Source of the DNA: Gelidibacter pelagius | GTDB lineage: Bacteria > Bacteroidota > Bacteroidia > Flavobacteriales > Flavobacteriaceae | Assembly: GCF_017581925.1 (NCBI RefSeq) | Contig: NZ_JAGEVG010000001.1 | Span: 124,001 to 188,000, forward strand | Length of the DNA stretch: 64,000 nt | Reading direction: 5' to 3' | Shown here: positions 1 through 8,971 of the stretch, one piece after another | Numbering within the stretch: position 1 is the stretch's first letter | Layout: each line of letters starts with the position of its first letter | Program-made: the position numbers and the translations under genes | The notes under the pieces: generated by a model | What the model was told of the DNA's origin: nothing | Database searches by the model: none | Seen by the model: only the letters and a program-made list of their open reading frames with translations

Positions 1-1135
1 ATATCGGGGTAAAAGTTGGTCTCAATTCAATTAAGTATAATATCATAAAAATTAAAATATAATACCCCAATCGTTTGATGAATTTATTTCTGGATTTAAA
101 AATAGCGACATAACTAGAGCTAATAAGTATGATTAGGTTGAGCAGCATCATAATGAAACCTCCTTTTAAAATCATCTGTAAATAGCCAACCTCAATAGTT
201 ATTCTTGTTGAAGAATCTCCATACCACGGCTTCTTTAAAACATCAACAACATACCACTTGGTATGCTCAAAATATTCACTATAATAAGTGCCCAAAGAAC
301 CTCTACCAAATATTTTCTCACTGAAATTAAGTTCAGACATTAATTCTCTGAACAAAAATGTCCTAGAGTCTTGAATGTCGGCAAACATTGTGACTATTCT
401 CCAAACATACTCATAACCTAAGGTGAAAATTAAGGTTAGAACCAATAGAAAACCAGCAATTATATATTTTATAAAAGTTCTTCTAACCCGAAAGGACATG
501 ACTCTATCCATGATTAAGAATCCGAATACCATAATTAGCCATAGATATTCCATGCGTCTTTCTCCTATAGTAGAAACTACCATATACACGACAATAATAA
601 TGAGTATCTGTATTTTTTTAATAAGTGTAAATCGATTAAAACCTATAATTAAAACAAAAACCAATGGTCTTAATAGCCATATCCATTCGTCATTTATCGT
701 TAAAACGGATAAAAATAGAAACGCACCAATCATTAATGTGAACATAAATGAAATGGATTTAAACATCACTGTCCAATTTTCAATTTTCAGACCCAATACG
801 GTTATTGCCGGCATCAACCATGCAAAACCCATATATACATTTCCAAAGTTTGTAATCCAGTCTTGTGGATTTAAGGTAAAACTCTTAACAATAACAATAA
901 CTCCCCAAAAAAGCAATAGATAAATGACCCACCTATTTCCGGTTGATAGCTGGTTTAATTGCTTTCCATCCTTTATGCATAAGAAATAAATTGAAAAAAC
1001 CGAAAATAAGAAGAACATCGAGATTACGACTTTTTGAAAACCAAAACCGTCAGGTTTCAATAAAAAAAACAACAGAATATATATGGCATTGCTATATAGT
1101 CCCCATTTTAATAATCTGCTTTTAGTAATATACAT
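1..1135 (-). CDS. O-antigen polymerase/ligase-like membrane protein (Wzy-like), partial
   Basis: An open reading frame runs on the minus strand from an ATG at 1135 to the left window edge without a stop, giving about 378 codons of an incomplete protein. It is strongly hydrophobic, with roughly nine or more predicted membrane segments. A larger loop late in the protein contains GRGSLGTYYSEYF, and it is followed by EVGYLQMILKGG, the kind of E-x-G-x-x-x-x-x-x-x-x-G motif seen in O-antigen ligase/polymerase families. Next to a flippase, glycosyltransferase and rhamnose genes, the likely role is polymerising lipid-linked repeat units at the periplasmic face of the inner membrane. The family is assigned from topology and context only, because Wzy proteins share little sequence. 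It could instead be a WaaL-type ligase. Confidence 0.7.
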   Translation of the reverse strand, partial: MYITKSRLLKWGLYSNAIYILLFFLLKPDGFGFQKVVISMFFLFSVFSIYFLCIKDGKQLNQLSTGNRWVIYLLLFWGVIVIVKSFTLNPQDWITNFGNVYMGFAWLMPAITVLGLKIENWTVMFKSISFMFTLMIGAFLFLSVLTINDEWIWLLRPLVFVLIIGFNRFTLIKKIQILIIIVVYMVVSTIGERRMEYLWLIMVFGFLIMDRVMSFRVRRTFIKYIIAGFLLVLTLIFTLGYEYVWRIVTMFADIQDSRTFLFRELMSELNFSEKIFGRGSLGTYYSEYFEHTKWYVVDVLKKPWYGDSSTRITIEVGYLQMILKGGFIMMLLNLIILISSSYVAIFKSRNKFIKRLGYYILIFMILYLIELRPTFTPI

Positions 1136-1806
1136 TATAACTTTTGATCTAGGCGTGTGAAGTTAAGTGTCTTGAATCTTTATACCAATGGTTATTGATA
1201 AGTACTTATTCTTTATCATAATTAGATTTTCGGTTTACAAATATCGTCATTAAAACATATTTACCTCCCCCGAGTATTTTATGTTTTGATCCTGGCAATA
1301 ATATTCTCAAAACTAAGATGCACTAAGCAATCTTTTATAATAATTAAATCGGTTTTTGATAAAGGATCATTAATTAGATTTAAAACTTAAATTTCTTCCT
1401 CCGAATTTTGGTAACTCTTATTATTGACTTTCATAATCTCTGATGCGATTTCGTCACCGCATGATGAACGCTCGATAAATTTACTTTCGCGTCCACAAAA
1501 ATCAACATTGAATATCAAGTAAGGAGCCTATATTCAATTCCTCCAGCAACTTTTTGAGGTCAGCTCCTAAGGTTTTGGTCTGCTCCAGCTCTGACTTCAA
1601 TCCAGAAACACTTTCAGAATTATTTCATTCATTAATTTTTATATATTTTATTAACAATCCAAGATAATATTTATTATTAGTTCTTTCACGGTTACAAACT
1701 ATTTTAGATCTCAGGTTTCAAACTCAAACCTTTAGAGTTAAAAAGGGAATAGTGTGAGATATATAGAAATCTACCGTTTCTATGTAATTATTAAAAGTTT
1801 GAAACT
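1136..1806. other. Gene-poor gap with a possible gene remnant
   Basis: This 671-bp stretch lies between the polymerase-like gene and the glycosyltransferase. It holds no convincing intact gene. On the minus strand, about 1504-1620 reads as a short protein-like fragment ending SELEQTKTLGADLKKLLEEL and a stop a few residues later. It has a coiled-coil look and no usable start, because an in-frame stop lies just upstream. This could be the tail of a lost gene. The rest is AT-rich and shows no structure I can name. Confidence 0.4.
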
Positions 1807-3057
1807 TTAATATGAGCCTGTCGTCTTCTTTTCTATGTTTTTATTATAAAGTTCAATATACTTCTTTGCCACCAATTTGCTATCAAAATTTTTAAGCACT
1901 TTATCTCTTGCCATTTTAGAAATTTCTTTTGAATTTTCATTGTTTAATACCCATTCAATTCCATGTGCCAAATCGTCGGTTTCATAAGGTTCTGCCAGAT
2001 ATCCATTTATTTTATGCTCTATCATATCACTATTTCCACCAATCTTAAATCCCACGACAGGGGTCCCACAAGAAAGACTTTCCAAAATAACATTAGATAA
2101 GTTTTCCTGTAAACTGGGCACTATCATAACATCGGCAGCACTGTAGAGTTTTACTAAGCTTATATCGGTGTTGAGCTGGCCCAAATAATGTGTTTTAAAA
2201 TCAAACTCCTGAGGGTCCTTTGGTTGGTCACTTCCAAAAACAAGAAATTCTATATCCCTGGTCTGCAACTTTTTTAAGGCACTTTTCAGTTCTATAAAAC
2301 CCTTTCGTGGGTTGCTGGTTGCAGACATAGCCCCAAAAAGGATGAGTTTCTTTTTTTTAGGCAATCCCAATAAAGATCTGGCTTCTTCTTTTGCGAATGG
2401 CTTAAATACAGAGGTGTCAATCGGGTTTGGTAGATTCACAACCTCCCTATTTTTAAAAAGGGTACTCGATTTTGCACATGTTTCCAACCATTTGCTCAAT
2501 CCTACGATGGTCAAGTTATTAATTTCAAAGAAAATCTTTTGCTTTCTTTTAAATATGTCCCTACTTAAATCATTCTCTTTGATGGAGTTTAGAACAGGGC
2601 AGTTCCCACAATTAGCTGTATATGAAACGCACGTGTCGGCGTAGTGGCATCCTCCAGTAAACGCCCACATATCATGCAATGACCATACAATGGGTGCCTT
2701 TATTTTTTTTAAATCTTCGATCTTCAGAAACCCAGCATTTATCCAATGTAAGTGAACAAGGTCAGGATTTAGTTTGTTGATTTTTTCAACAATTTGGAAA
2801 CTGGGGGAAAAAGATGCTGAGAATTCATCTTTACAATCGTAATATTTTAGTGGAAAGGTATTTATTATTGATTGTAATTTAGCTGTGAACTTCCTAGCGA
2901 TTGAGGTAGGTCCTATAACCGTGTCATCCTCACTTCGTTTTCTCAATACCAGCATCTGGCAATCAATATCTTCTTTTAAAAGAGAGGTATGCAGTCTATA
3001 GGCCGCTCTTGCTGCGCCTCCTTCCATATCACTAAAATTAACTATAAGTATTTTCAC
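1807..3057 (-). CDS. Glycosyltransferase family 4 (WcaC-like)
   Basis: This 416-aa protein is a retaining GT-B glycosyltransferase that would add a sugar to the growing lipid-linked polysaccharide unit at the cytoplasmic membrane face. The N-terminal Rossmann half carries a GGAARAA loop (13-19), and a Cys-rich segment around 126-155 (HDMWAFTGGCHYADTC...) is typical of WcaC-like enzymes. The C-terminal half has the EX7E motif, with E318 and E326 in PSLQENLSNVILE, followed by CGTPVVGFKIGGNSD, which binds the sugar nucleotide. The start is GTG, two bases after the stop of the methyltransferase gene, so the two are co-transcribed. Donor and acceptor sugars cannot be read from sequence. L-rhamnose transfer is possible given the rfb genes upstream, but unproven. 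Confidence 0.88.
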   Translation of the reverse strand: MKILIVNFSDMEGGAARAAYRLHTSLLKEDIDCQMLVLRKRSEDDTVIGPTSIARKFTAKLQSIINTFPLKYYDCKDEFSASFSPSFQIVEKINKLNPDLVHLHWINAGFLKIEDLKKIKAPIVWSLHDMWAFTGGCHYADTCVSYTANCGNCPVLNSIKENDLSRDIFKRKQKIFFEINNLTIVGLSKWLETCAKSSTLFKNREVVNLPNPIDTSVFKPFAKEEARSLLGLPKKKKLILFGAMSATSNPRKGFIELKSALKKLQTRDIEFLVFGSDQPKDPQEFDFKTHYLGQLNTDISLVKLYSAADVMIVPSLQENLSNVILESLSCGTPVVGFKIGGNSDMIEHKINGYLAEPYETDDLAHGIEWVLNNENSKEISKMARDKVLKNFDSKLVAKKYIELYNKNIEKKTTGSY

Positions 3058-3059
3058 TT

Positions 3060-3842
3060 TTATATTCTATAACCAAAAATATTAATCAAGTTATCAAAAC
3101 CATCTATTTCAATTCTTTCTATAAGTGGACTTTCGGGATTGATATAACCAGATTCTACAAAGTATTTAAAGCCATTACTTTTTAATATGTCGAGAATTTC
3201 ACCTAGATTTTGGTCTTCATTGATTTTTGAGTGATATTCTAAAAATATGTTTTTAACTAAATGAAGCTGTTTATTTATATCTTTAATAACATCGAACTCT
3301 GCGCCCTCAATATCAATTTTCAAAAAGTCCACTTCTTTTGTCAAGAGCTTTTTTAAATCGAATGTTTCCACAGTTATCGTTTTATCACTCTCCTCTTTGG
3401 TAAGTTTTCCTCCTGCAGATCCTTCTTTAAAAAATGTCATTTTGGTTTCTTCAGTCCAAACTGCTTTTTGTAACAATTCGACATCAAAATATCCCGCGTT
3501 TTTAATGTTTTTATCGGCAATTTCTTTGATATTGGGATCAGGCTCAAAACCAATTATTTTTGCCTTTGGATACATATTCTTCAAGCTGATTACGCTTAAA
3601 CCAATATTGACTCCGCAATCAATTATATATGGAGATTCTTTGGTGGTATTGAATTTATAGGTTTTTCGTCTGATCTGTTCATTATATTGCGCTATAAAAG
3701 ATGGTGGATCCACCCCTTCAAATATGGAGCCCAAAACCGTTGTCGTAAATTTCGTGTATCTAGGTAGTTTACTGATCTTATAAAGTGTTCTGCTTTCTCT
3801 ACTAAGCATTGTTTTTATTCCTTTCTTTACCAACTCTTTCAT
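3060..3842 (-). CDS. FkbM family methyltransferase
   Basis: A 260-aa SAM-dependent methyltransferase of the FkbM type, a family that often O-methylates sugars in polysaccharides and glycosylated metabolites. The SAM-binding loop is IIDCGVNIGLSVISL (about 73-87), followed by an acidic ribose-binding residue in IGFEPDP (97-103). The family signature VDFLKIDIEGAEFDVI lies at 171-186. It sits between the flippase (19 bp upstream) and the glycosyltransferase (2 bp downstream), so it probably methylates a sugar of the surface polysaccharide. Which hydroxyl is modified cannot be told from the sequence. Confidence 0.88.
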   Translation of the reverse strand: MKELVKKGIKTMLSRESRTLYKISKLPRYTKFTTTVLGSIFEGVDPPSFIAQYNEQIRRKTYKFNTTKESPYIIDCGVNIGLSVISLKNMYPKAKIIGFEPDPNIKEIADKNIKNAGYFDVELLQKAVWTEETKMTFFKEGSAGGKLTKEESDKTITVETFDLKKLLTKEVDFLKIDIEGAEFDVIKDINKQLHLVKNIFLEYHSKINEDQNLGEILDILKSNGFKYFVESGYINPESPLIERIEIDGFDNLINIFGYRI

Positions 3843-3861
3843 GATTTAATTTTATTAAAAA

Positions 3862-5226
3862 CTATTTATTCCAAATTCCCCTTGCCCTGTTATTTATAAT
3901 CTTGTTGTATTGTAAAGGCATTAATATAAGACCAGGTAGGTAGCTCAAAATAGTTGCGATAATTACCCCTTTTACACCCATATTCAAACTTTTGGCCATG
4001 AATATTGAAAGCGGTATATTAATAATAGCCATGAAAATACTCACTATCAATTGTACTTTTATTTTACCGGTTCCATTTATAAAAAACACAAAAATATTGT
4101 TGAACGTAAAACTCATTACAAACACAGCCATCGAGACTGAGAGCATAAAAGGAACCAAAACTTTATCTCCAACCCAGATATTATAGAACCAATCGGACAG
4201 CAATAACATTATAACCACAACTATGGGAATCAAGAGCCAAACTCTCATAATGTTGTTAACAGAAACCTTGATCCATTCATATTCCTTTTTTACGTATGCT
4301 TCAGTAAATGAAGACCAATAAGGAGCAACCACGATAGAAAAAACAATGGTGAGAATGGAAAAGTACTTAAAAGCAATATTGTAAGGTACAACCTCTTCTG
4401 GGCTAAAAAGTTTACTAATTATAAAGTTGTCTGTTGAAAAAATCACAATTCCAGCTATTTGTATAATAAAAAAATCAAAACCAACGCCCATAATGTCTTT
4501 CAAATGACTTTTGCTCCATAGAGATAGAGACGGTTTCAATTCTTTAAATTTATTAGAAAACGCCAATAAATTTAAAGCTAAAAGTATGATTACTGGCAGG
4601 GCTGCAAATATAGCTCCAAATATTAATAGGGAACTATGGCTTGTTTCTGTCAATATCCAAATTGTAAACAATGAGACTACCTGTGTTGAGAAATGAATTT
4701 TTACTTGAATCGAATGGCTTTGGTCTGCCAAGTATATATTAGTAACAAGCCCTACCACTAATTGAATACAAAAAAAACCAAACACTAAAAGCATCAATAA
4801 GTTCAAGTCTGTATTAAAGGCTTCACTAGTATTAAAAACAGAAGCCCAGTCAATAAAATAATTTAAAAAAACAAAAACACAAAACATGAAGAGGCTTACG
4901 CCCGCAATGGTATAATAGGCTGAACTTATATAACCTCGGGCTAGCTTTAGATCTCCATTTGTTTTGGCCTCTGTTAGTTTATTTCTTAAGCCGTTTCCTA
5001 ATCCAATATCAAAAAAAGAGAACCACGCAATAAACGAGCTTATGATAAGCCAAACGCCATAATTTTCGGTATCTAAAAAATTGATGGTAAGTGGAACCAA
5101 TAAAAAATTTGCTAAAACAGCGCCTGCCTTATAAAAAAAAGATATTGAAATATGTTTGACAATATTTTTTGTGCGAGCACTTTTAACACCAAGAGTGTTT
5201 AATATTTTAAGAATATGTTCTTTCAT
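3862..5226 (-). CDS. Wzx-like polysaccharide flippase (MOP/PST superfamily)
   Basis: A membrane protein of 454 aa from the ATG at 5226, with about 12-14 hydrophobic segments. It starts in the way typical of oligosaccharide flippases (SISFFYKAGAVLANFLLVPL, then ENYGVWLIISSFIAWFSFFDIGLGNGLRNK). It would move the undecaprenyl-linked repeat unit across the inner membrane. A longer form begins at an ATG at 5265. I prefer 5226 because the extra 13 codons lie inside sequence that reads, in another frame, as the C-terminal end of a GDP-fucose synthase remnant. The gene therefore appears to follow directly on an old deletion or insertion junction. Neighbouring glycan genes support the role. Confidence 0.85.
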   Translation of the reverse strand: MKEHILKILNTLGVKSARTKNIVKHISISFFYKAGAVLANFLLVPLTINFLDTENYGVWLIISSFIAWFSFFDIGLGNGLRNKLTEAKTNGDLKLARGYISSAYYTIAGVSLFMFCVFVFLNYFIDWASVFNTSEAFNTDLNLLMLLVFGFFCIQLVVGLVTNIYLADQSHSIQVKIHFSTQVVSLFTIWILTETSHSSLLIFGAIFAALPVIILLALNLLAFSNKFKELKPSLSLWSKSHLKDIMGVGFDFFIIQIAGIVIFSTDNFIISKLFSPEEVVPYNIAFKYFSILTIVFSIVVAPYWSSFTEAYVKKEYEWIKVSVNNIMRVWLLIPIVVVIMLLLSDWFYNIWVGDKVLVPFMLSVSMAVFVMSFTFNNIFVFFINGTGKIKVQLIVSIFMAIINIPLSIFMAKSLNMGVKGVIIATILSYLPGLILMPLQYNKIINNRARGIWNK

Positions 5227-5623
5227 CAGCGTTTCTTTTATACCAATGATAAGCTCTCTTAACATCTTCTTTCAAGGTAATTGTAGGTCTCCAGCCTAAA
5301 CTATTTAAATTAGAAACATCATTTAGTTTTCTCATAGTTCCTTCTGGTTTTGAAGTATTAAAGACTATTTCTCTCTTAAATCCCATAATTGATTTAACAG
5401 CTAGTGTCAGTCCATTTATAAAAACACAATTTAGGGTACCCTTTTTACACTGCGCCTTTCTAATGGCTTTTACTCCAGCGGTAGTGTCTTTAAAATCCTT
5501 ATTCTCCATTATACTCAAAAGGATACCGTTTTAAACCACAAATCCTATTTCTTTTTTATATAGGAACTCGTTTAATTTGGCTCCGACTTACTGGGTAACA
5601 TCAGTAATCAATATCATTCCCAT
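5207..5623 (-). pseudogene. Fused remnant of gmd and fcl (GDP-L-fucose pathway)
   Basis: On the minus strand, an ATG at 5623 opens MGMILITDVTQ, then a stop, then VGAKLNEFLYKKEIGFVV. This closely resembles the first 30 residues of GDP-mannose 4,6-dehydratase, which begin with an ALITGVTGQDGAYLAEFL-type NAD-binding strand. After a second in-frame stop, the same frame continues to 5207. Its last ~60 residues (EIVFNTSKPEGTMRKL, then LNSLGWRPTITLKEDV) match the C-terminal end of GDP-L-fucose synthase. About 30 residues in between are not recognised. The pattern fits a deletion that joined the 5' end of gmd to the 3' end of fcl, followed by point decay. No functional product is expected. The match is by recall of the families, not by alignment. 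Confidence 0.7.
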
Positions 5624-5651
5624 TTTTATCTAAAATTAATTTTCTCATTAC

Positions 5652-6509
5652 TTAAAGGTTGAATTTCAACAGCGCTTTTCGTAAACTTTGTCTCCAATCA
5701 AGAATTTCAACATTAAGCATCTTTTTAATTTTAGATTTATCTAAAACACTATATCTAGGCCGTTTTGCCAATGTGGGATAATCTTTAGTGTCAATTGGTA
5801 TTATATAGAGTTCTATATTACTTTCTTCGAAGATTGCTTTAGCAAATTCAAACCAACTTGTAATTCCCTCATTGCTATAATGATAAACACCATAATCCTG
5901 GGACCTTAATTTTATTATATTTAACACAACTCGAGCTAAGTCACCAGCATATGTCGGTGTTCCCAATTGATCATTAACCACGCTCAGCTCTTGTCTATCT
6001 TGAGCCAATCCCAACATTGTTTTCATGAAATTATTTCCATATTCGGAATATAACCAAGAAGTCCTAATTATAAAATGCTTATCTAAAATTTGTTTAATCT
6101 CATTTTCTCCCTTTAATTTTGATTCTCCGTACACATTGACCGGGTTGGTTTTATCCAGTTCAGTATAAGGTGTTGTTTTTAAACCGTCGTAAACAAAATC
6201 AGTGGAGATGTGAACCATTTTGACATCATTTTTTTGACAAGCTTGGGCCATGTTTTTGGCACCAATGGAGTTAACTTTACAGGCATTTTCCTGATCATTC
6301 TCTGCATTATCTACTGCGGTGTAACCGGCGCAATTAATGCACCAGTCAATAGCATGTGTTTCAAAAAAATCTAAAACATCGTTAGCAACCGTAATATCCA
6401 GTGTGTTTCTATCCGCAAAAAGGAAATCAAGAGATGGGAATTGGTGGGTTATATTTTGGATGCATTGTCCGAGTTGACCGTCAGCTCCAGTTACTAAAAC
6501 GGTTGTCAT
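5652..6509 (-). CDS. rfbD: dTDP-4-dehydrorhamnose reductase
   Basis: A 285-aa short-chain dehydrogenase that reduces dTDP-4-keto-L-rhamnose to dTDP-L-rhamnose with NAD(P)H, the last step of the pathway. The nucleotide-binding loop is GADGQLGQ (8-15), and the catalytic YxxxK is Y127-K131 (VYGESKLKG). STDFVYDG (102-109) and NCAGYTAVDNAE (59-70) are typical of RfbD. Its ATG overlaps the rfbC stop by four bases (ATGA), showing translational coupling. It is the last intact gene before the gmd/fcl remnant. Length and motifs are normal for the family. Confidence 0.95.
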   Translation of the reverse strand: MTTVLVTGADGQLGQCIQNITHQFPSLDFLFADRNTLDITVANDVLDFFETHAIDWCINCAGYTAVDNAENDQENACKVNSIGAKNMAQACQKNDVKMVHISTDFVYDGLKTTPYTELDKTNPVNVYGESKLKGENEIKQILDKHFIIRTSWLYSEYGNNFMKTMLGLAQDRQELSVVNDQLGTPTYAGDLARVVLNIIKLRSQDYGVYHYSNEGITSWFEFAKAIFEESNIELYIIPIDTKDYPTLAKRPRYSVLDKSKIKKMLNVEILDWRQSLRKALLKFNL

Positions 6510-7051
6510 AATTTAGCGTTTTTAAATTCTGGAAGACATTTATCCTTTTCTGAAATCAAAACCGCTTCATTTGGCACCAACCAATCAATATTTAAGGTGG
6601 GATCATTGTAAATAATTCCCGCTTCTGATGATTTATTATAGAAATTATCGCATTTATAAGAAAATAAGGTTTGGTCTTCAAGAACAATAAACCCATGGGC
6701 AAATCCGCGAGGTAAAAATACTTGTAACTTATTTTCTTCAGATAGTTCAATAGCCATATGTTCTCCAAAAGTTGGAGAATCTTTTCGTAAGTCAACGGCA
6801 ATATCCAATACTTTACCTTTAATTACTCGCACCAATTTAGCCTGAGCATACGCTCCTCTTTGATAATGTAATCCTCTTAAGACGCCTTTTGAAGACATAG
6901 ACTCATTATCTTGAACAAAACTGATGGTTTCGCCAATTAATTCTCGGAAAGTTTTTTGATTAAAAGTTTCTTGAAAATACCCTCTGGCATCCTTGAAAAT
7001 TTTTGGTTCAATAATAAAACATCCCTTAAGTTTTGTTTCCTTTACCGTCAT
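6506..7051 (-). CDS. rfbC: dTDP-4-dehydrorhamnose 3,5-epimerase
   Basis: A 181-aa cupin-fold enzyme that epimerises C3 and C5 of dTDP-4-keto-6-deoxy-glucose to give the L-rhamno configuration. The catalytic base H62 lies in GVLRGLHYQ (57-65), and FLPRGFAHGF (112-121) and the tyrosine of LFSYKCDNFY (about 132) are conserved active-site segments. The gene overlaps rfbD by four bases and shares one base with rfbA (TAATG), so the three are translated together. Length is typical. Confidence 0.95.
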   Translation of the reverse strand: MTVKETKLKGCFIIEPKIFKDARGYFQETFNQKTFRELIGETISFVQDNESMSSKGVLRGLHYQRGAYAQAKLVRVIKGKVLDIAVDLRKDSPTFGEHMAIELSEENKLQVFLPRGFAHGFIVLEDQTLFSYKCDNFYNKSSEAGIIYNDPTLNIDWLVPNEAVLISEKDKCLPEFKNAKL

Positions 7052-7917
7052 TAATTGTTCTTGAGAAGTCCTAATAAATTTTTGCCATAACCACTTTTTA
7101 ACAAAAGTTCTGCAAGCTCTCTGAATTGCTGTTCGTTGATGTATCCCATTTCGAAAGCAGCCGCTTCAATGGCACCAATTTTTAAACCTTGCCGCTCTTC
7201 GATCACTTCAACAAATTGTGAGGCTTGCATCAAAGATTGGAAGGTGCCGGTATCCAGCCACGCGGTTCCTCGGTCTAAAATACTAACATGCAATTTCCCT
7301 TGTTTCAAATATTCTTTGTTTATATCGGTTATTTCCAGTTCACCACGCTGACTTGGTTGGATATTTCTTGCGATTTCAATCACGCTATTATCATAAAAAT
7401 AAATCCCGGGAACAGCAAAATTTGATTTGGGCTTTTTGGGTTTTTCTTCAATCGAGACCGCTTGACCCTGGTCATTGAATTCGACAACACCATAGCGTTC
7501 AGGATCATGAACTCTATAAGCATAGATAATTCCGCCATCTGGGTCACTGTTTGCCTGCAACAGTTTTGAGAGTCCCGATCCATAAAATATATTATCGCCT
7601 AAGATGAGGGCTACCTTATCCGATCCGATAAAATCTGCCCCGATGATAAAAGCCTCCGCCAATCCATTTGGGGCATCTTGGACCGCGTATTCAAACCTAC
7701 AGCCATACTTTTTACCATCTCCCAATAAATCTCTAAATAATGGAAGGTCTTTAGCGGTAGAAATAATCAAGATTTCTCTAATCCCCGCAGACATCAAAGT
7801 TGACAACGGGTAATAGATCATTGGCTTGTCATAAATAGGCATTAATTGCTTACTTACGGACAAAGTCAACGGATGCAATCTCGAACCAGAACCTCCAGCT
7901 AAAACTATTCCTTTCAT
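7051..7917 (-). CDS. rfbA: Glucose-1-phosphate thymidylyltransferase
   Basis: This 288-aa nucleotidyltransferase joins glucose-1-phosphate and dTTP to make dTDP-glucose, the first step of dTDP-L-rhamnose synthesis. The pyrophosphorylase signature [11 protein letters not shown] (8-18) followed by K23 of SVSKQLMPI is intact. [11 protein letters not shown] carries the metal-binding Asp, and [10 protein letters not shown] and [10 protein letters not shown] are family segments. It is usually inhibited by dTDP-rhamnose in the family. It lies three bases after rfbB and overlaps rfbC by one base. It is distinct from the related glgC at the other end of the window. Confidence 0.95.
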   Translation of the reverse strand: MKGIVLAGGSGSRLHPLTLSVSKQLMPIYDKPMIYYPLSTLMSAGIREILIISTAKDLPLFRDLLGDGKKYGCRFEYAVQDAPNGLAEAFIIGADFIGSDKVALILGDNIFYGSGLSKLLQANSDPDGGIIYAYRVHDPERYGVVEFNDQGQAVSIEEKPKKPKSNFAVPGIYFYDNSVIEIARNIQPSQRGELEITDINKEYLKQGKLHVSILDRGTAWLDTGTFQSLMQASQFVEVIEERQGLKIGAIEAAAFEMGYINEQQFRELAELLLKSGYGKNLLGLLKNN

Positions 7918-7920
7918 CTC

Positions 7921-8964
7921 TTAATTATATTGCTTTTGATAATAGTTTTGATAGTCGCCACTCGTGACGTTATTTAACCATTCTTCATTATCCAGATACC
8001 ATCGAATCGTCTTTTCTAAACCTTCTTCAAAGGTTAGAGAAGGTGTCCAACCCAATTCATTTTTAATTTTACTCGAGTCTATGGCATATCTTAAATCATG
8101 TCCTGGACGGTCTTTAACATAGGTGATCAGTTTTTCAGAAGTGCCTTTTCCCCGCTGCAATTCAATATCCATTTGAGCGCATAACAATTTGACTAAATCA
8201 ATGTTTTTCCACTCATTAAAACCGCCAATATTATAAGTTTCACCTAGTTTTCCTTCGTGAAATGCAATGTCGATTGCACGTGCATGATCTATAACAAATA
8301 GCCAATCTCGTGTATAATTGCCATCACCATATACAGGAAGTGGTTTGTTATGGATGATATTATTGATAAACAATGGAATCAATTTTTCAGGAAACTGATT
8401 GGGTCCATAATTATTTGAACAGTTTGTTATAATATATGGCAATCCATAAGTTTCTCCATATGCCCTAACAAAATGGTCTGAGCCTGCTTTAGAAGCAGAG
8501 TAAGGAGAATTGGGGTCATAAGAGGTGTCTTCCGTAAAAAAACCGCTATCACCTAAGCTACCATATACTTCATCTGTACTGATGTGGTAAAAAAGCTTGT
8601 CGGTAAAATTGTCTTTCCAGAGCATTTTAAAAGCATTTAACAGAATCACAGTGCCCATAATATTCGTTTTCACGAAGGCCAACGGATCATTTATGGAGCG
8701 ATCTACATGAGATTCTGCTGCCAAATGAATGATTCTTTCAAACTTATGCTTTTCGAATAACCCGTTTATAAAGCCTTCATTAGAAATATCACCTTGTATA
8801 AACGTATAATTAGGTTTGTTTTCAACATCTTTTAAATTTTCTAAATTACCGGCATAGGTGAGTAAGTCCAAATTATAAATATGATAATTTGGGTAGTTAT
8901 TTACAAATAATCTCACGACGTGCGAACCTATAAAACCCGCACCGCCAGTAATTAATAAGTTCAT
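7921..8964 (-). CDS. rfbB: dTDP-glucose 4,6-dehydratase
   Basis: A 347-aa extended SDR enzyme that converts dTDP-glucose to dTDP-4-keto-6-deoxy-glucose. The NAD-binding loop GGAGFIGSH spans 7-15. The catalytic triad region STDEVYG gives T130, D131 and E132, and YSASK gives Y155 and K159. HLAAESHVDRSI (80-91) is the expected dehydratase segment. It is the first of four rhamnose genes, in the order rfbB-rfbA-rfbC-rfbD, with spacing of three bases or less, and it follows the Wzz-like gene by seven bases. All four enzymes needed for dTDP-L-rhamnose are therefore present in one transcript. Confidence 0.96.
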   Translation of the reverse strand: MNLLITGGAGFIGSHVVRLFVNNYPNYHIYNLDLLTYAGNLENLKDVENKPNYTFIQGDISNEGFINGLFEKHKFERIIHLAAESHVDRSINDPLAFVKTNIMGTVILLNAFKMLWKDNFTDKLFYHISTDEVYGSLGDSGFFTEDTSYDPNSPYSASKAGSDHFVRAYGETYGLPYIITNCSNNYGPNQFPEKLIPLFINNIIHNKPLPVYGDGNYTRDWLFVIDHARAIDIAFHEGKLGETYNIGGFNEWKNIDLVKLLCAQMDIELQRGKGTSEKLITYVKDRPGHDLRYAIDSSKIKNELGWTPSLTFEEGLEKTIRWYLDNEEWLNNVTSGDYQNYYQKQYN

Positions 8965-8971
8965 TTCTATA

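Noticed and set aside
423-923. 166-codon open frame on the plus strand
   Set aside because: It is antisense to the polymerase-like gene, whose minus-strand frame is open from 1135 to the edge and has a clear membrane-protein composition.
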